Part shown: positions 1 through 6,810 of the stretch, piece by piece | Layout: every line of letters starts with the position of its first letter | Position numbering within the stretch: the first letter of the stretch is position 1 | Source: JAFGSZ01 sp964492185 | GTDB lineage: Bacteria > Bacteroidota > Bacteroidia > Bacteroidales > UBA10428 | Direction: 5' to 3' | NCBI GenBank assembly: GCA_964492185.1 | Contig: CAZBJH010000067.1 | Location: forward strand, 1 to 18,509 | DNA: 18,509 bases | Made by a program: the position numbers and the translations under genes | Notes under the pieces: generated by a model | What the model saw: the letters and a program-made list of their open reading frames with translations, nothing else | Told to the model about the DNA's origin: nothing | Databases searched by the model: none

Positions 1-135
1 TTACGCTTGTCCGAAAATTGCTCATTTACGACTGGTAAATTCCGCATTTTCGGACTGCGCGAGCCTTGCAAATGGAACCTTCTGAACAGACACATGTACG
101 GTTAAACATTTTTACTGCTTTGTAGACAGACTCTA
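1..135 (-). mobile_element. MITE-like repeat, family 1, copy truncated by the window start
   Basis: This stretch is the reverse complement of most of the complete element at 15131-15299, at roughly 90% identity by eye. It contains the same internal blocks (CGCTTGTCCG, the inverted GTAAA arms, GAACAGACACATGT) and the same terminal sequence AGACAGACTCTA. Only the first 30-odd bases of the expected other end are missing, because the window starts inside the element. It carries no coding sequence. The family is defined by similarity between copies in this window; the source transposase is not present. Confidence 0.75.
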
Positions 136-147
136 TTTATTTCACCT

Positions 148-183
148 GTTACTGGCGCAAGGCTCCAGCCTTGCGCCCGTAAC
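148..183. repeat. REP-like perfect-stem palindrome
   Basis: Two 17-base arms with one mismatch flank a 2-base loop; the core GGCGCAAGGCT / AGCCTTGCGCC pairs perfectly. It lies between the MITE copy and the stop codon of the TonB remnant, so it could form a hairpin at the end of transcripts from that strand, but there is no T-run next to it. Short palindromes of this kind (GCAAGGCTccAGCCTTGC) resemble the intergenic REP sequences mobilised by Y1/RAYT transposases in Bacteroidota; that link is inference. Confidence 0.6.
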
Positions 184-190
184 AATTATT

Positions 191-508
191 TTACTCTTTT
201 TCCTCCAAAACAAAAATAATCGGCATTGTAAATTGTGAACGTACATTTTTGCCGTCTTTTTGAGCCGGGGTAAAATCGCCCAATAAATTCACCACCCTTA
301 GTGCTTCAGCCTCCAGGTCAGAAACCGATTCCGGATCTATCTCCGGATTATCTCCTGTTTTATACCCTTTTACTTCAACCTCTTTAGTTACACTATCTAT
401 AATATCAGTCCTGAGAACATGCACATCATTGACATTTCCTTTTTCATCCACAGTAAACTGAATATATATCCATGCTGAAACATTATTATTATTATTATGC
501 GCTAAAGC
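191..508 (-). pseudogene. Remnant of a TonB C-terminal domain
   Basis: The reading frame encodes a typical TonB_C fold sequence: QFTVDEKGNV near its start, EALRVVN in the middle and MPIIFVLEE at the end. In an intact protein this domain contacts the TonB box of outer-membrane receptors. The frame opens after an in-frame TAG at 509-511 with ALAH and a run of five Asn encoded by an ATT/AAT microsatellite, and has no ATG. The first possible start is a GTG at 451, which would cut off the first beta strand. There is no N-terminal membrane anchor or proline-rich linker, and the 300 bases upstream are AT-rich and non-coding. A functional TonB needs both parts, so I read this as a decayed fragment. 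The domain identity is quite secure; that it is non-functional is inferred. Confidence 0.7.
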
Positions 509-511
509 CTA

Positions 512-835
512 TTGGATAAAATCCAAAATAAATAGTCTCGGGATGATATTATCCAAATAAATCAATTAAAATCAACCTCTTAAAATTAAGTTCACAAGTA
601 AGTTTCAATAACCAAATATATAACTTATACAATGACAAAAAAATACCCCGAATTTAGGCCTTTTCGGCTATTTTCGGGGTTTTTTCCTGCCTTTGATTAA
701 ATATTTCTCACGTGTTAATGTCCCTAAAATAAACTGAAACAAATAATTAAACAAATTTAAACAGCTTCTAAATATCTTTTGTAATTAATGATTTTGAATA
801 TACTTTGTTTATACCTTAATTTAGGGGAGAAATAT
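512..835. other. AT-rich intergenic region with one terminator
   Basis: This stretch lies between the TonB remnant and the LamG gene. Apart from the hairpin at 645-680 I see no coding frame, and nothing that continues the TonB gene upstream in any frame I inspected. The composition is strongly AT-rich. Confidence 0.5.
637..686 (-). terminator. Bidirectional Rho-independent terminator
   Basis: The arms ACCCCGAA (645-652) and TTCGGGGT (673-680) form a stem. On the plus strand a T-run follows at 680-685. On the minus strand the A-run at 637-643 reads as seven Ts. It lies about 155 bases downstream of the stop codon of the LamG gene and is its likely terminator. It would also insulate that gene from the TonB remnant. 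Confidence 0.75.
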
Positions 836-1819
836 TTATTCTTTTATAAATTTACCTTTATATAAATTGTCACCATCTTTAACTTCTAAAATATACATGC
901 CGGTTTCGAAATCGTCAACATCTATGAAAGAAGAATTAATAACTTTTTCAACAACCTGCTGACCAGTAATATCATATATCCTTATTACTGCATTTTGAAA
1001 ATCCTTGCTTAAATTCAAAACATTTTTAACAGGATTTGGATAAGAATAGAGATTTAAAGATTTTTCTTTTTCTGAGATATCCGATGGTACTTCAAAAGGC
1101 GTATCTTCAACATAAGCATAATCTTCGCCAACGGCATTAAGGTCGTGTCCATTACCGGTGGCATCTGTAAGCACTGTATCTTCTCCTTCTTTATTGCACT
1201 TGTAATACATCAATAATCCTTCTGAAGCCGGGTCAATTTCCTGTTCCATATTATCCATAATATCTTCTTCGGTTCTTGCTACATTCCAAATCCTTATCTC
1301 ATCCATGATGCCAATGACTGTTCTCGCGGGTTCAGCGCCTAATCCTGCGCCAACCCGAATATTGTCTCCTAAAGGAAGCTCTGCTAACTCATAAGATTCA
1401 TCCACCGCTGTTTCTACTCCATTAATATAAAACCTTGATTGGGCTTCAGTTACTGACATAACAACAGCAACATGCTGCCATTCATCTATCGTAACAATAT
1501 TGTCGGCGCCTTCATAGGTCCACTGTTCATTCCATTCATAACTGGTGGTAAGATTTTCGTCAACCGTTCTAAATATAAGCGCTTTAGAACCGCCACCTTC
1601 CGCATTACGAAAATCAACCAATGCTGTAAAATCATCTACAGTAACAGTACCGTCAAATTTAACCCAACCTTCTATGGTGACATCAGAAACTAAAAGTTCT
1701 GACATACCATCCTTATAAAACGATGTTCCGTCTGTTGTAATTTGCAGTGCATAATTTTGAGCATTTACCATATATGACATCATACATGTAATTGCCGTTA
1801 GTAATAGAATTTTTTTCAT
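836..1819 (-). CDS. Secreted LamG-domain protein with T9SS sorting domain
   Basis: This encodes a 327-residue protein. Residues 1-20 are a clear signal peptide (MKKILLLTAIT...VNA, cleaved before QNYALQ), which fixes the start at ATG 1819 although the frame is open further upstream. Residues ~21-235 look like a concanavalin A/LamG-type beta sandwich (Laminin_G_3-like), with the hallmark segments EGWVKF, WQHVAVVM, FYINGVE and IDEIRIWN-like MDEIRIWNVART. Residues ~258-327 are a type A T9SS C-terminal domain: YPNPVKN, IRIYDITGQ, and an end in GMYILEVKDG...KFIKE. No catalytic domain is visible, so its job is probably glycan or surface binding outside the cell after export through the T9SS. It is transcribed away from the GH128 gene. 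A strong terminator lies downstream. Confidence 0.85.
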   Translation of the reverse strand: MKKILLLTAITCMMSYMVNAQNYALQITTDGTSFYKDGMSELLVSDVTIEGWVKFDGTVTVDDFTALVDFRNAEGGGSKALIFRTVDENLTTSYEWNEQWTYEGADNIVTIDEWQHVAVVMSVTEAQSRFYINGVETAVDESYELAELPLGDNIRVGAGLGAEPARTVIGIMDEIRIWNVARTEEDIMDNMEQEIDPASEGLLMYYKCNKEGEDTVLTDATGNGHDLNAVGEDYAYVEDTPFEVPSDISEKEKSLNLYSYPNPVKNVLNLSKDFQNAVIRIYDITGQQVVEKVINSSFIDVDDFETGMYILEVKDGDNLYKGKFIKE

Positions 1820-1893
1820 AATAATTGTTTTTAGATTAATAAATAGTATTGTATTTAGAAACTGTTTAAATTCATTATATTTCTCTTTAAAAT

Positions 1894-1995
1894 TCAAATT
1901 CTAATAATTTTATCACTTCTTACTTTGCTTCTGGTTTGAACAACTAAAAATGAAAATAACAAGACAACCCAGAAAATTGAGATTCTTTGTTTCAT
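1894..1995 (-). CDS. Possible 33-residue hydrophobic peptide
   Basis: An ATG at 1995 opens a 33-codon frame ending in TGA at 1894. The peptide starts MKQRISIFWVVLLFSFLVV, a lysine/arginine start followed by a strongly hydrophobic stretch, then turns basic. It resembles a signal peptide or a single-pass micropeptide. It lies between the putative minus-strand promoter at 2027-2034 and the LamG gene, so it could be a leader ORF of the same transcript or the relic of a lost secreted gene. In AT-rich DNA such a frame can arise by chance. Confidence 0.2.
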   Translation of the reverse strand: MKQRISIFWVVLLFSFLVVQTRSKVRSDKIIRI

Positions 1996-2211
1996 AATCT
2001 ATTTTTATAAATAGTCAAACAAGTAACAAATATACTAATTATCTTTTATGACAATATTTCTTCATAAAAAAAAACTAATGTATACAGAAAAATATAAAAA
2101 TACATCATTTCTTTTTGAATTTTTTCAATATCTTGATGATAATTTCTAAAAATCGCATATTCGTCTTTATAAAAGGTGGATTTCTATGTTGGATTAAAAA
2201 CGGATATTAGT
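1996..2211. other. Divergent intergenic region between LamG and GH128 genes
   Basis: This is very AT-rich spacer between two divergently transcribed secreted-protein genes. Promoters for both must lie here or just beside it. I find one good Bacteroidota -7 match, on the minus strand at 2027-2034, and none on the plus strand. No inverted repeat long enough to be a convincing operator was seen. Confidence 0.4.
2027..2034 (-). promoter_or_regulatory. Putative Bacteroidota -7 promoter element (TATATTTG)
   Basis: Read on the minus strand, 2034-2027 is TATATTTG, an exact match to the TAnnTTTG -7 consensus of the Bacteroidota housekeeping sigma factor. A partial -33 element (TTG at 2054-2052) lies about 17 bases upstream, slightly closer than usual. 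It would drive the LamG gene with a leader of about 200 bases that includes the small ORF at 1894-1995. The match is short and could be chance. Confidence 0.35.
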
Positions 2212-4896
2212 ATGATTAAATTCAGGATTCGCGGTATATTGATATATACTGTCTTTTTATTTGGAATGTATATTCCATTAGCAGGCCAGAACCTGGTGGT
2301 AAATAGTGATATGGAACAGGCAGATGCCTGGACAATCTATCATATGGGCAGTGAAAATCATGCTAATTACGAATTCGGTTATACAGATGACGGCCCTTTA
2401 TATGGAAGCGGCGGTTGTTTAAGGGTGACCAGTGATAAAGCCACGAATATACTTTTTTGGCAATCACTTACCATGGAGGCAGGTAAAACTTATGAAATAG
2501 ATGCAGCAGTCAAAACGGGATACGTGGAAAGTTTCTGGCTTGAATTATATTTGAGTACAGTTTTCCCACAACCGGATGAGGATTATTCCCCCAACAACAA
2601 TGATGACAGGGAGTTAGGATTGTCAACATGGGAGGGTTGCGGGCCTGATGAGGATGGCCTGATGTCTGAAATATCCTGTTTGGGTGATAATAGTTATACA
2701 GTACCGGGCACCGGGGGTGAAAATGTCGATATATGTTTCGGTATAAAGACCGGCATCTGGAACGATATGGAAATGATAGAGGTATTGATCGACAGTGTGA
2801 CAGTGAAGCTGGTTGAAGACTGGTATTTGCTGGGGACTGAAGATGGTATCCTGGACCATGAGAATAAAAAGATCACCAATGTCGCACCTGTCCTTAGCGT
2901 GGCTGATTTCTACGATGGGCTTGAAACATCAGCTACAGCCTCCGTACAAATAATAGGGGTAAGTTCCGGCAACAGCATTCCTGTTTCTCCGGATGCCCTG
3001 ATATCCGACACCATGCTGGTCAGGGTAAGCGGTAACCTGGAACAGGATTATGAAATTGAGCTCAGGCCTGTTGGCACGGGAAACGATATATTGTATGCCC
3101 TGGGTAGCACTATTAACAATACGGACAGTACAGTTACAGATTTACCAGGCAATGCCACTGTCCTTCAATTGATAACCTCCATAGAGGTATCTCCCTATGC
3201 TACTTATGAAGTGTTGACTTCTGATGATCAGACACCCGAAAATACAGATACCATTTCCGGTGATTTGAAAATTGTCGTCCTTGCAGAAAACGGGGATGAT
3301 AAAATATTCTCACTGGAAACAGGTAATGATATGGCGGTAAAGCTGATCGCCGATTCAACCGGTACCATTCCTTTTATCAAAGATGAAATTATTGAACTTG
3401 AAGGCAGTATTAACTGGCATATCACAAGGGAAGACAATCCTTTACAGGGAAGTATACTTAACCTGAAATCGGACGATATATGGATATATTTCGACAGCAT
3501 CAGGCCACAGCAATTTTATGATGCATATATTGATCTGATCAGGATCAATAATGAAGAACTTGAGCCGGGTGTAAATGCACGCCTTGTGCAATACGCGATC
3601 GGATGTGTACTTGTCAGTCACCCCGAAAATTATATGCCCCTGGAAATATTCTCAGAAGAAGATCTGGGCGGAACATCCATGGAACTGGGGCTTTATACGT
3701 ATAACAGAAGCACAGAGCTGGGAGGCATGGAAGACAATATCAGATCACTCAGGCTTAATAAAGGATATATGGCCACACTTGCCCGCGATACAAAGGGCAC
3801 TGGATATAGCAGGGTCTTTATTGCCGATGAAGATGATATTATTGTCGATTCCCTGCCCGATGGCTTGTATGACGCTGTTTCGTTTATCAGGGTGATCCCC
3901 TGGAGGTGGACCACCAAAAAAGGAAGAGCCGGGTCATGGGATGATACCGGTCATGAAATCAGCAGCAGCCTGAACTGCTCGTGGGATTATGACTGGGACA
4001 ATGTCAGGGTTTCCGGTTTGAATGTTGAATATGTCCCCATGAGGCATAATCCCAACTGGAATGCATACAGCAATATCAACAGCAAGAAAAACAGTACACA
4101 TGCATTACACTTTAATGAACCGGACAATGAGGTTGACGACGGTTACAGCACCGTTCAGGGAGCCATTGATCAATGGCCGGAGATGCTGGAATCAGGACTG
4201 CGGCTGGGATCACCTGCACCTACTGATGGCGGCAGGGAATGGCTGTATGATTTTATAAAAGAATGTGACAAACTGAACTACAGGGTTGATTTTGTTGCAA
4301 TACACTGGTATTGGGGATGTTCAAACCCTCAGGCCATGTACGATTTCTTAAAAAATGTACATGATAATACCGGCAGGCCTGTTTGGATCACTGAATGGAA
4401 TAACGGGGCAAACTGGACAGGTTGTTTACCAACATATGAAGAACAGGCTGAAAAAATAGGAGAATTCATTTATATGCTTGATACAACCAGCTTTGTAGAA
4501 CGGTATTCTATATACGAATGGGTAGAGGCTGAACGTGAATTATTTTACCCGAACGGAAAACTGACCCCGGCCGGTATAGTATACAGGGATAATGCTTCTC
4601 CAATGGCATTTAGTCATGAGAATGAGTTCTATATTGACTACACTCCCCTGCCGAATGCCATTGCATCTGCAGATATCGATCAGGCTAATGTAATTGCATA
4701 TCCACAACCCGTATCGGATGTGCTTTTCCTGAAGGGCCTGAAAAAACCTGAAACAGTGAATATCTATAACATTACAGGGAACAGGGTACATTCCGTGATA
4801 ACGAACGGAAAGGTAAATACGGAACACCTTCCGGACGGGATATATATTATTATTATTGACGGGCACAGGCCGGTTAAGATCTCTAAAATGCAATAA
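2212..4896 (+). CDS. Modular GH128-like endo-beta-1,3-glucanase with crystallin-like module and T9SS domain
   Basis: This encodes an 894-residue secreted enzyme. The ATG at 2212 gives a proper signal peptide (MIKFRIRGILIY...PLAGQ, ~26 residues); the upstream GTG at 2176 would bury it. Residues ~27-205 resemble a CBM4/9-type beta sandwich (NLVVNSDMEQADAW). A poorly recognised middle part follows. Residues ~473-560 look like a beta/gamma-crystallin-like module (LEIFSEEDLGG, IRSLRLNKGY, GYSRVF, YDAVSFIRV). Residues ~565-800 match the GH128/Glyco_hydro_cc core: CSWDYDW, LNVEYVPM, LHFNEPDN with likely acid/base E636, FVAIHWYW, and VWITEWN with likely nucleophile E728. Residues ~827-894 are a T9SS sorting domain (AYPQPVSD...ISKMQ). 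GH128 enzymes cleave beta-1,3-glucans such as laminarin or curdlan. The family assignment rests on the two Glu motifs and their spacing; the exact substrate is unproven. It converges with the lyase-type gene downstream. Confidence 0.8.
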   Translation: MIKFRIRGILIYTVFLFGMYIPLAGQNLVVNSDMEQADAWTIYHMGSENHANYEFGYTDDGPLYGSGGCLRVTSDKATNILFWQSLTMEAGKTYEIDAAVKTGYVESFWLELYLSTVFPQPDEDYSPNNNDDRELGLSTWEGCGPDEDGLMSEISCLGDNSYTVPGTGGENVDICFGIKTGIWNDMEMIEVLIDSVTVKLVEDWYLLGTEDGILDHENKKITNVAPVLSVADFYDGLETSATASVQIIGVSSGNSIPVSPDALISDTMLVRVSGNLEQDYEIELRPVGTGNDILYALGSTINNTDSTVTDLPGNATVLQLITSIEVSPYATYEVLTSDDQTPENTDTISGDLKIVVLAENGDDKIFSLETGNDMAVKLIADSTGTIPFIKDEIIELEGSINWHITREDNPLQGSILNLKSDDIWIYFDSIRPQQFYDAYIDLIRINNEELEPGVNARLVQYAIGCVLVSHPENYMPLEIFSEEDLGGTSMELGLYTYNRSTELGGMEDNIRSLRLNKGYMATLARDTKGTGYSRVFIADEDDIIVDSLPDGLYDAVSFIRVIPWRWTTKKGRAGSWDDTGHEISSSLNCSWDYDWDNVRVSGLNVEYVPMRHNPNWNAYSNINSKKNSTHALHFNEPDNEVDDGYSTVQGAIDQWPEMLESGLRLGSPAPTDGGREWLYDFIKECDKLNYRVDFVAIHWYWGCSNPQAMYDFLKNVHDNTGRPVWITEWNNGANWTGCLPTYEEQAEKIGEFIYMLDTTSFVERYSIYEWVEAERELFYPNGKLTPAGIVYRDNASPMAFSHENEFYIDYTPLPNAIASADIDQANVIAYPQPVSDVLFLKGLKKPETVNIYNITGNRVHSVITNGKVNTEHLPDGIYIIIIDGHRPVKISKMQ

Positions 4897-4912
4897 CCGG
4901 GAGCTAAAGTAA

Positions 4913-4954
4913 TCAATTCTTTATAAACCTCAGTATCTGATCCCTTTCTCCCAT
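4913..4954 (-). pseudogene. Detached last strand of the lyase-type protein's T9SS sorting domain
   Basis: Immediately after the TAA at 4957-4955 the same frame encodes MGERDQILRFIKN, followed by TGA at 4915-4913. Placed after TGVYLLYL with one residue at the stop position, this reads exactly like the end of a type A sorting domain; compare GMYILEVKDG...KFIKE in the LamG protein of this window. One base change in the stop codon (for example to AAA, CAA or GAA) would restore it. The intact gene would end 16 bases from the stop of the convergent GH128 gene. Confidence 0.7.
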
Positions 4955-6532
4955 TTATAAATATAAAAGATATACACCCGTTTGTAAAGATGCCACATCG
5001 ATTTCCGCGGGAAGTGATTCAACAGATTCTGATCTTACAAGATCACCATTGATATTAAATACATTTAACCTTACCCGTTCAGGTTCACCTGAAATACCCA
5101 GATTATGCATTACCGGGTTGGGATAAACACAAAGATCCGCGTTGTTCATATGGCTCCCGGCCGTTACTTCTTCCCTGACCGTTTTGGCAACATCGAACGA
5201 GTCTGTGGCATTATCCAATACTTCCGGCATCCTTAATATATATACAGGCTGGGGAGGCAGATCTTCCTGTGTTTCCCCATCGCCCTGTCCCATTCTTTGC
5301 ACAAAGATATCCAGCTTCAGGGAGTCTTTCCAGAGGTCTGTGTCATACGACGGTTCCCAACTGTCAACAGGTGATAGTGTAAGATCATGCTCAAACCATC
5401 GCGTTGTATCCGCTTCGAGATTATAACACACATTTACCGATACTTTACTGTCATGTTCAACATCGCGGTATACCATGTAAACAGCTGTCTGTTCATCTCT
5501 GTCATTTACCACCACCTGGGGCCTGGAAATGGGTATTTTTTTGGTACCCCCCCCGCTAAGCGAAAAAGATGTTGTTCTGTTGGATATCCGAAAGGTTTCC
5601 CATTCTGAACTATCATTCAGGTATACCAGGTGATACTGTGGGGTATTCGACCCGGCAGGTTCCCAGTAAGAAACAATATAGGGCCTGCTTTCAGCATCGG
5701 CATACATGCTTGTCTGGTTAATGAGTTCCTTATTTTGACTTATTTTACAAGCATATTCGGCAGTGGATAAAGTAACGGGGATCGAGTATTTTTCTCCTGT
5801 TGATTTATACCAGTTGACACCACCGTCAGGTGACCGGGCATAGCACATATCATGATTGGTAGCAACATCCCATGTCTCCCGCCATACCCATGATACATGA
5901 ATGACCCCGTTAACGTCCACACAGGATTGCCAGTATGCATTTCGCTGGTTTTGCCCGCTGATCAGGTTATTATGCAGGCGTATCCATCTTTTTTCTTCAG
6001 CAAGATATTTGTTGATCACCATATTGCCATTACCGGAAACTCCGTATCTGTATATAAACAACAGATCGCCATTCGGCAACCTGAAAAACTCAGGATAGGT
6101 TACATCATCTTCCTGATCACCTGTCATCACTTGTTCTTCACCCATCTCTACCGAACCGGGATCAACACTCATACAATATCGCAGAGCATCGTTATGATGG
6201 TCCCATGCCATGTGGAGAAAACCGTTCCCGTCAACAGCAATACTGATAGAACAGTGTGCATCTTCAACGTTTCCCTTATAGTGGGTTTTCAAGGTGTCCC
6301 AGGTTTCTGATCCCGTTTTTCTTTTTGCCAAAATAACATTTCCAACCGAATCATAGTAGGCCGTGTATTGCATACCTGCATAACTGGCAACGGAATTTTT
6401 CCTGAACACGGGAGCATTAACAGAATTACGTGCCCATCCCAAACCGATTGTACCTGCCTGGGCTACTGTATGCATTCCCGCGGTTGTTATCAAAATAAAA
6501 GAAAATATCCATGTAAATTTGTTCATGATCAT
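4955..6532 (-). CDS. Secreted BNR_4 beta-propeller protein, polysaccharide-lyase type (PL24/25/27-like), sorting domain cut short
   Basis: This encodes 525 residues. ATGs at 6532 and 6526 both precede a signal peptide (MNKFTWIFSFILITT...VAQA); the second may be the real start. Residues ~30-440 match the BNR repeat-containing (BNR_4) seven-bladed propeller: DAHCSISIAVDGNG with H93, HMAWDHHNDALRY with H107, H112 and H113, RYGVSGNG, and HVSWVWRET with R218. Known members of this fold include uronate lyases (ulvan lyases PL24/PL25 and the rhamnose-glucuronate lyase PL27) that use His/Tyr chemistry; the 20-residue H93-H113 spacing is suggestive. Residues ~469-525 begin a T9SS domain (VYPNPVMHN, FNINGDLVRS, TGVYLLYL), but a TAA stops it one strand early. 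The same frame then continues as MGERDQILRFIKN to a TGA at 4913. The protein may therefore be made but not exported. An alternative is a non-catalytic sialidase-like propeller. It is divergent from the GH43 gene. Confidence 0.75.
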   Translation of the reverse strand: MIMNKFTWIFSFILITTAGMHTVAQAGTIGLGWARNSVNAPVFRKNSVASYAGMQYTAYYDSVGNVILAKRKTGSETWDTLKTHYKGNVEDAHCSISIAVDGNGFLHMAWDHHNDALRYCMSVDPGSVEMGEEQVMTGDQEDDVTYPEFFRLPNGDLLFIYRYGVSGNGNMVINKYLAEEKRWIRLHNNLISGQNQRNAYWQSCVDVNGVIHVSWVWRETWDVATNHDMCYARSPDGGVNWYKSTGEKYSIPVTLSTAEYACKISQNKELINQTSMYADAESRPYIVSYWEPAGSNTPQYHLVYLNDSSEWETFRISNRTTSFSLSGGGTKKIPISRPQVVVNDRDEQTAVYMVYRDVEHDSKVSVNVCYNLEADTTRWFEHDLTLSPVDSWEPSYDTDLWKDSLKLDIFVQRMGQGDGETQEDLPPQPVYILRMPEVLDNATDSFDVAKTVREEVTAGSHMNNADLCVYPNPVMHNLGISGEPERVRLNVFNINGDLVRSESVESLPAEIDVASLQTGVYLLYL

Positions 6533-6539
6533 ATTGTAT

Positions 6540-6616
6540 TTAGTGTCTGTCCATAAAGTCCCATTTGCCGCGTTACGCTTGTCCGGAAATTGCTCATTTA
6601 CGACAAGTAAACTTCC
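6540..6616 (-). mobile_element. MITE-like repeat, family 1, half copy
   Basis: It begins with the complete terminal inverted repeat TTAGTGTCTGTCCATAAAGT and matches the reverse complement of the right half of the element at 15131-15299 through CGCTTGTCCGGAAATTGCTC and the central GTAAAC. It then stops and gives way to a REP-like palindrome at 6621-6643. The outer end lies only 7 bases upstream of the first ATG of the lyase-type gene, so that gene's upstream region is MITE DNA. No promoter consensus is visible in it. Confidence 0.75.
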
Positions 6617-6620
6617 ATAT

Positions 6621-6643
6621 GCCGCAAGTCTGTGACTTGTGGC
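6621..6643. repeat. REP-like palindrome (GCCGCAAGTC tgt GACTTGTGGC)
   Basis: Ten-base arms with one G-U-compatible mismatch flank a 3-base loop. It lies directly beside the half MITE copy, between two divergent genes. Like the hairpin at 148-183 it has the GCAAG...CTTGC core seen in Bacteroidota REP sequences associated with Y1/RAYT transposases; this class assignment is from recall of the type, not from a search. Both REP-like hairpins in the window sit next to a MITE copy. Confidence 0.6.
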
Positions 6644-6810
6644 TCTCCTCCCGTGTAAACTTTCTTAACCGGCTTATTTCGTGCGCTTTTGATTAATAGA
6701 GTTCATGTTCGTTTCATAATGTAAGTCTTACAGATGACAAAATAAAATATATTTTACAAACAAGTAATAAAACTTCCATTCTTTTGAAAAATAAAACCTA
6801 AATTAACATA

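Noticed and set aside
191..4896. Long opposite-strand reading frames inside the secreted-protein genes (for example 5897-6310, 9235-9846, 4540-4893)
   Set aside because: They are antisense shadows of well-supported genes, have no recognisable domains or starts, and show biased composition.
4897..4954. Bidirectional terminator between the convergent GH128 and lyase-type genes
   Set aside because: No stem with a T-run could be found. Part of this gap is the detached end of the lyase-type gene.
6721..6731. Palindrome GTAAGtCTTAC as an operator for the divergent pair
   Set aside because: Five-base arms are expected by chance in AT-rich spacer, and no second site supports it.
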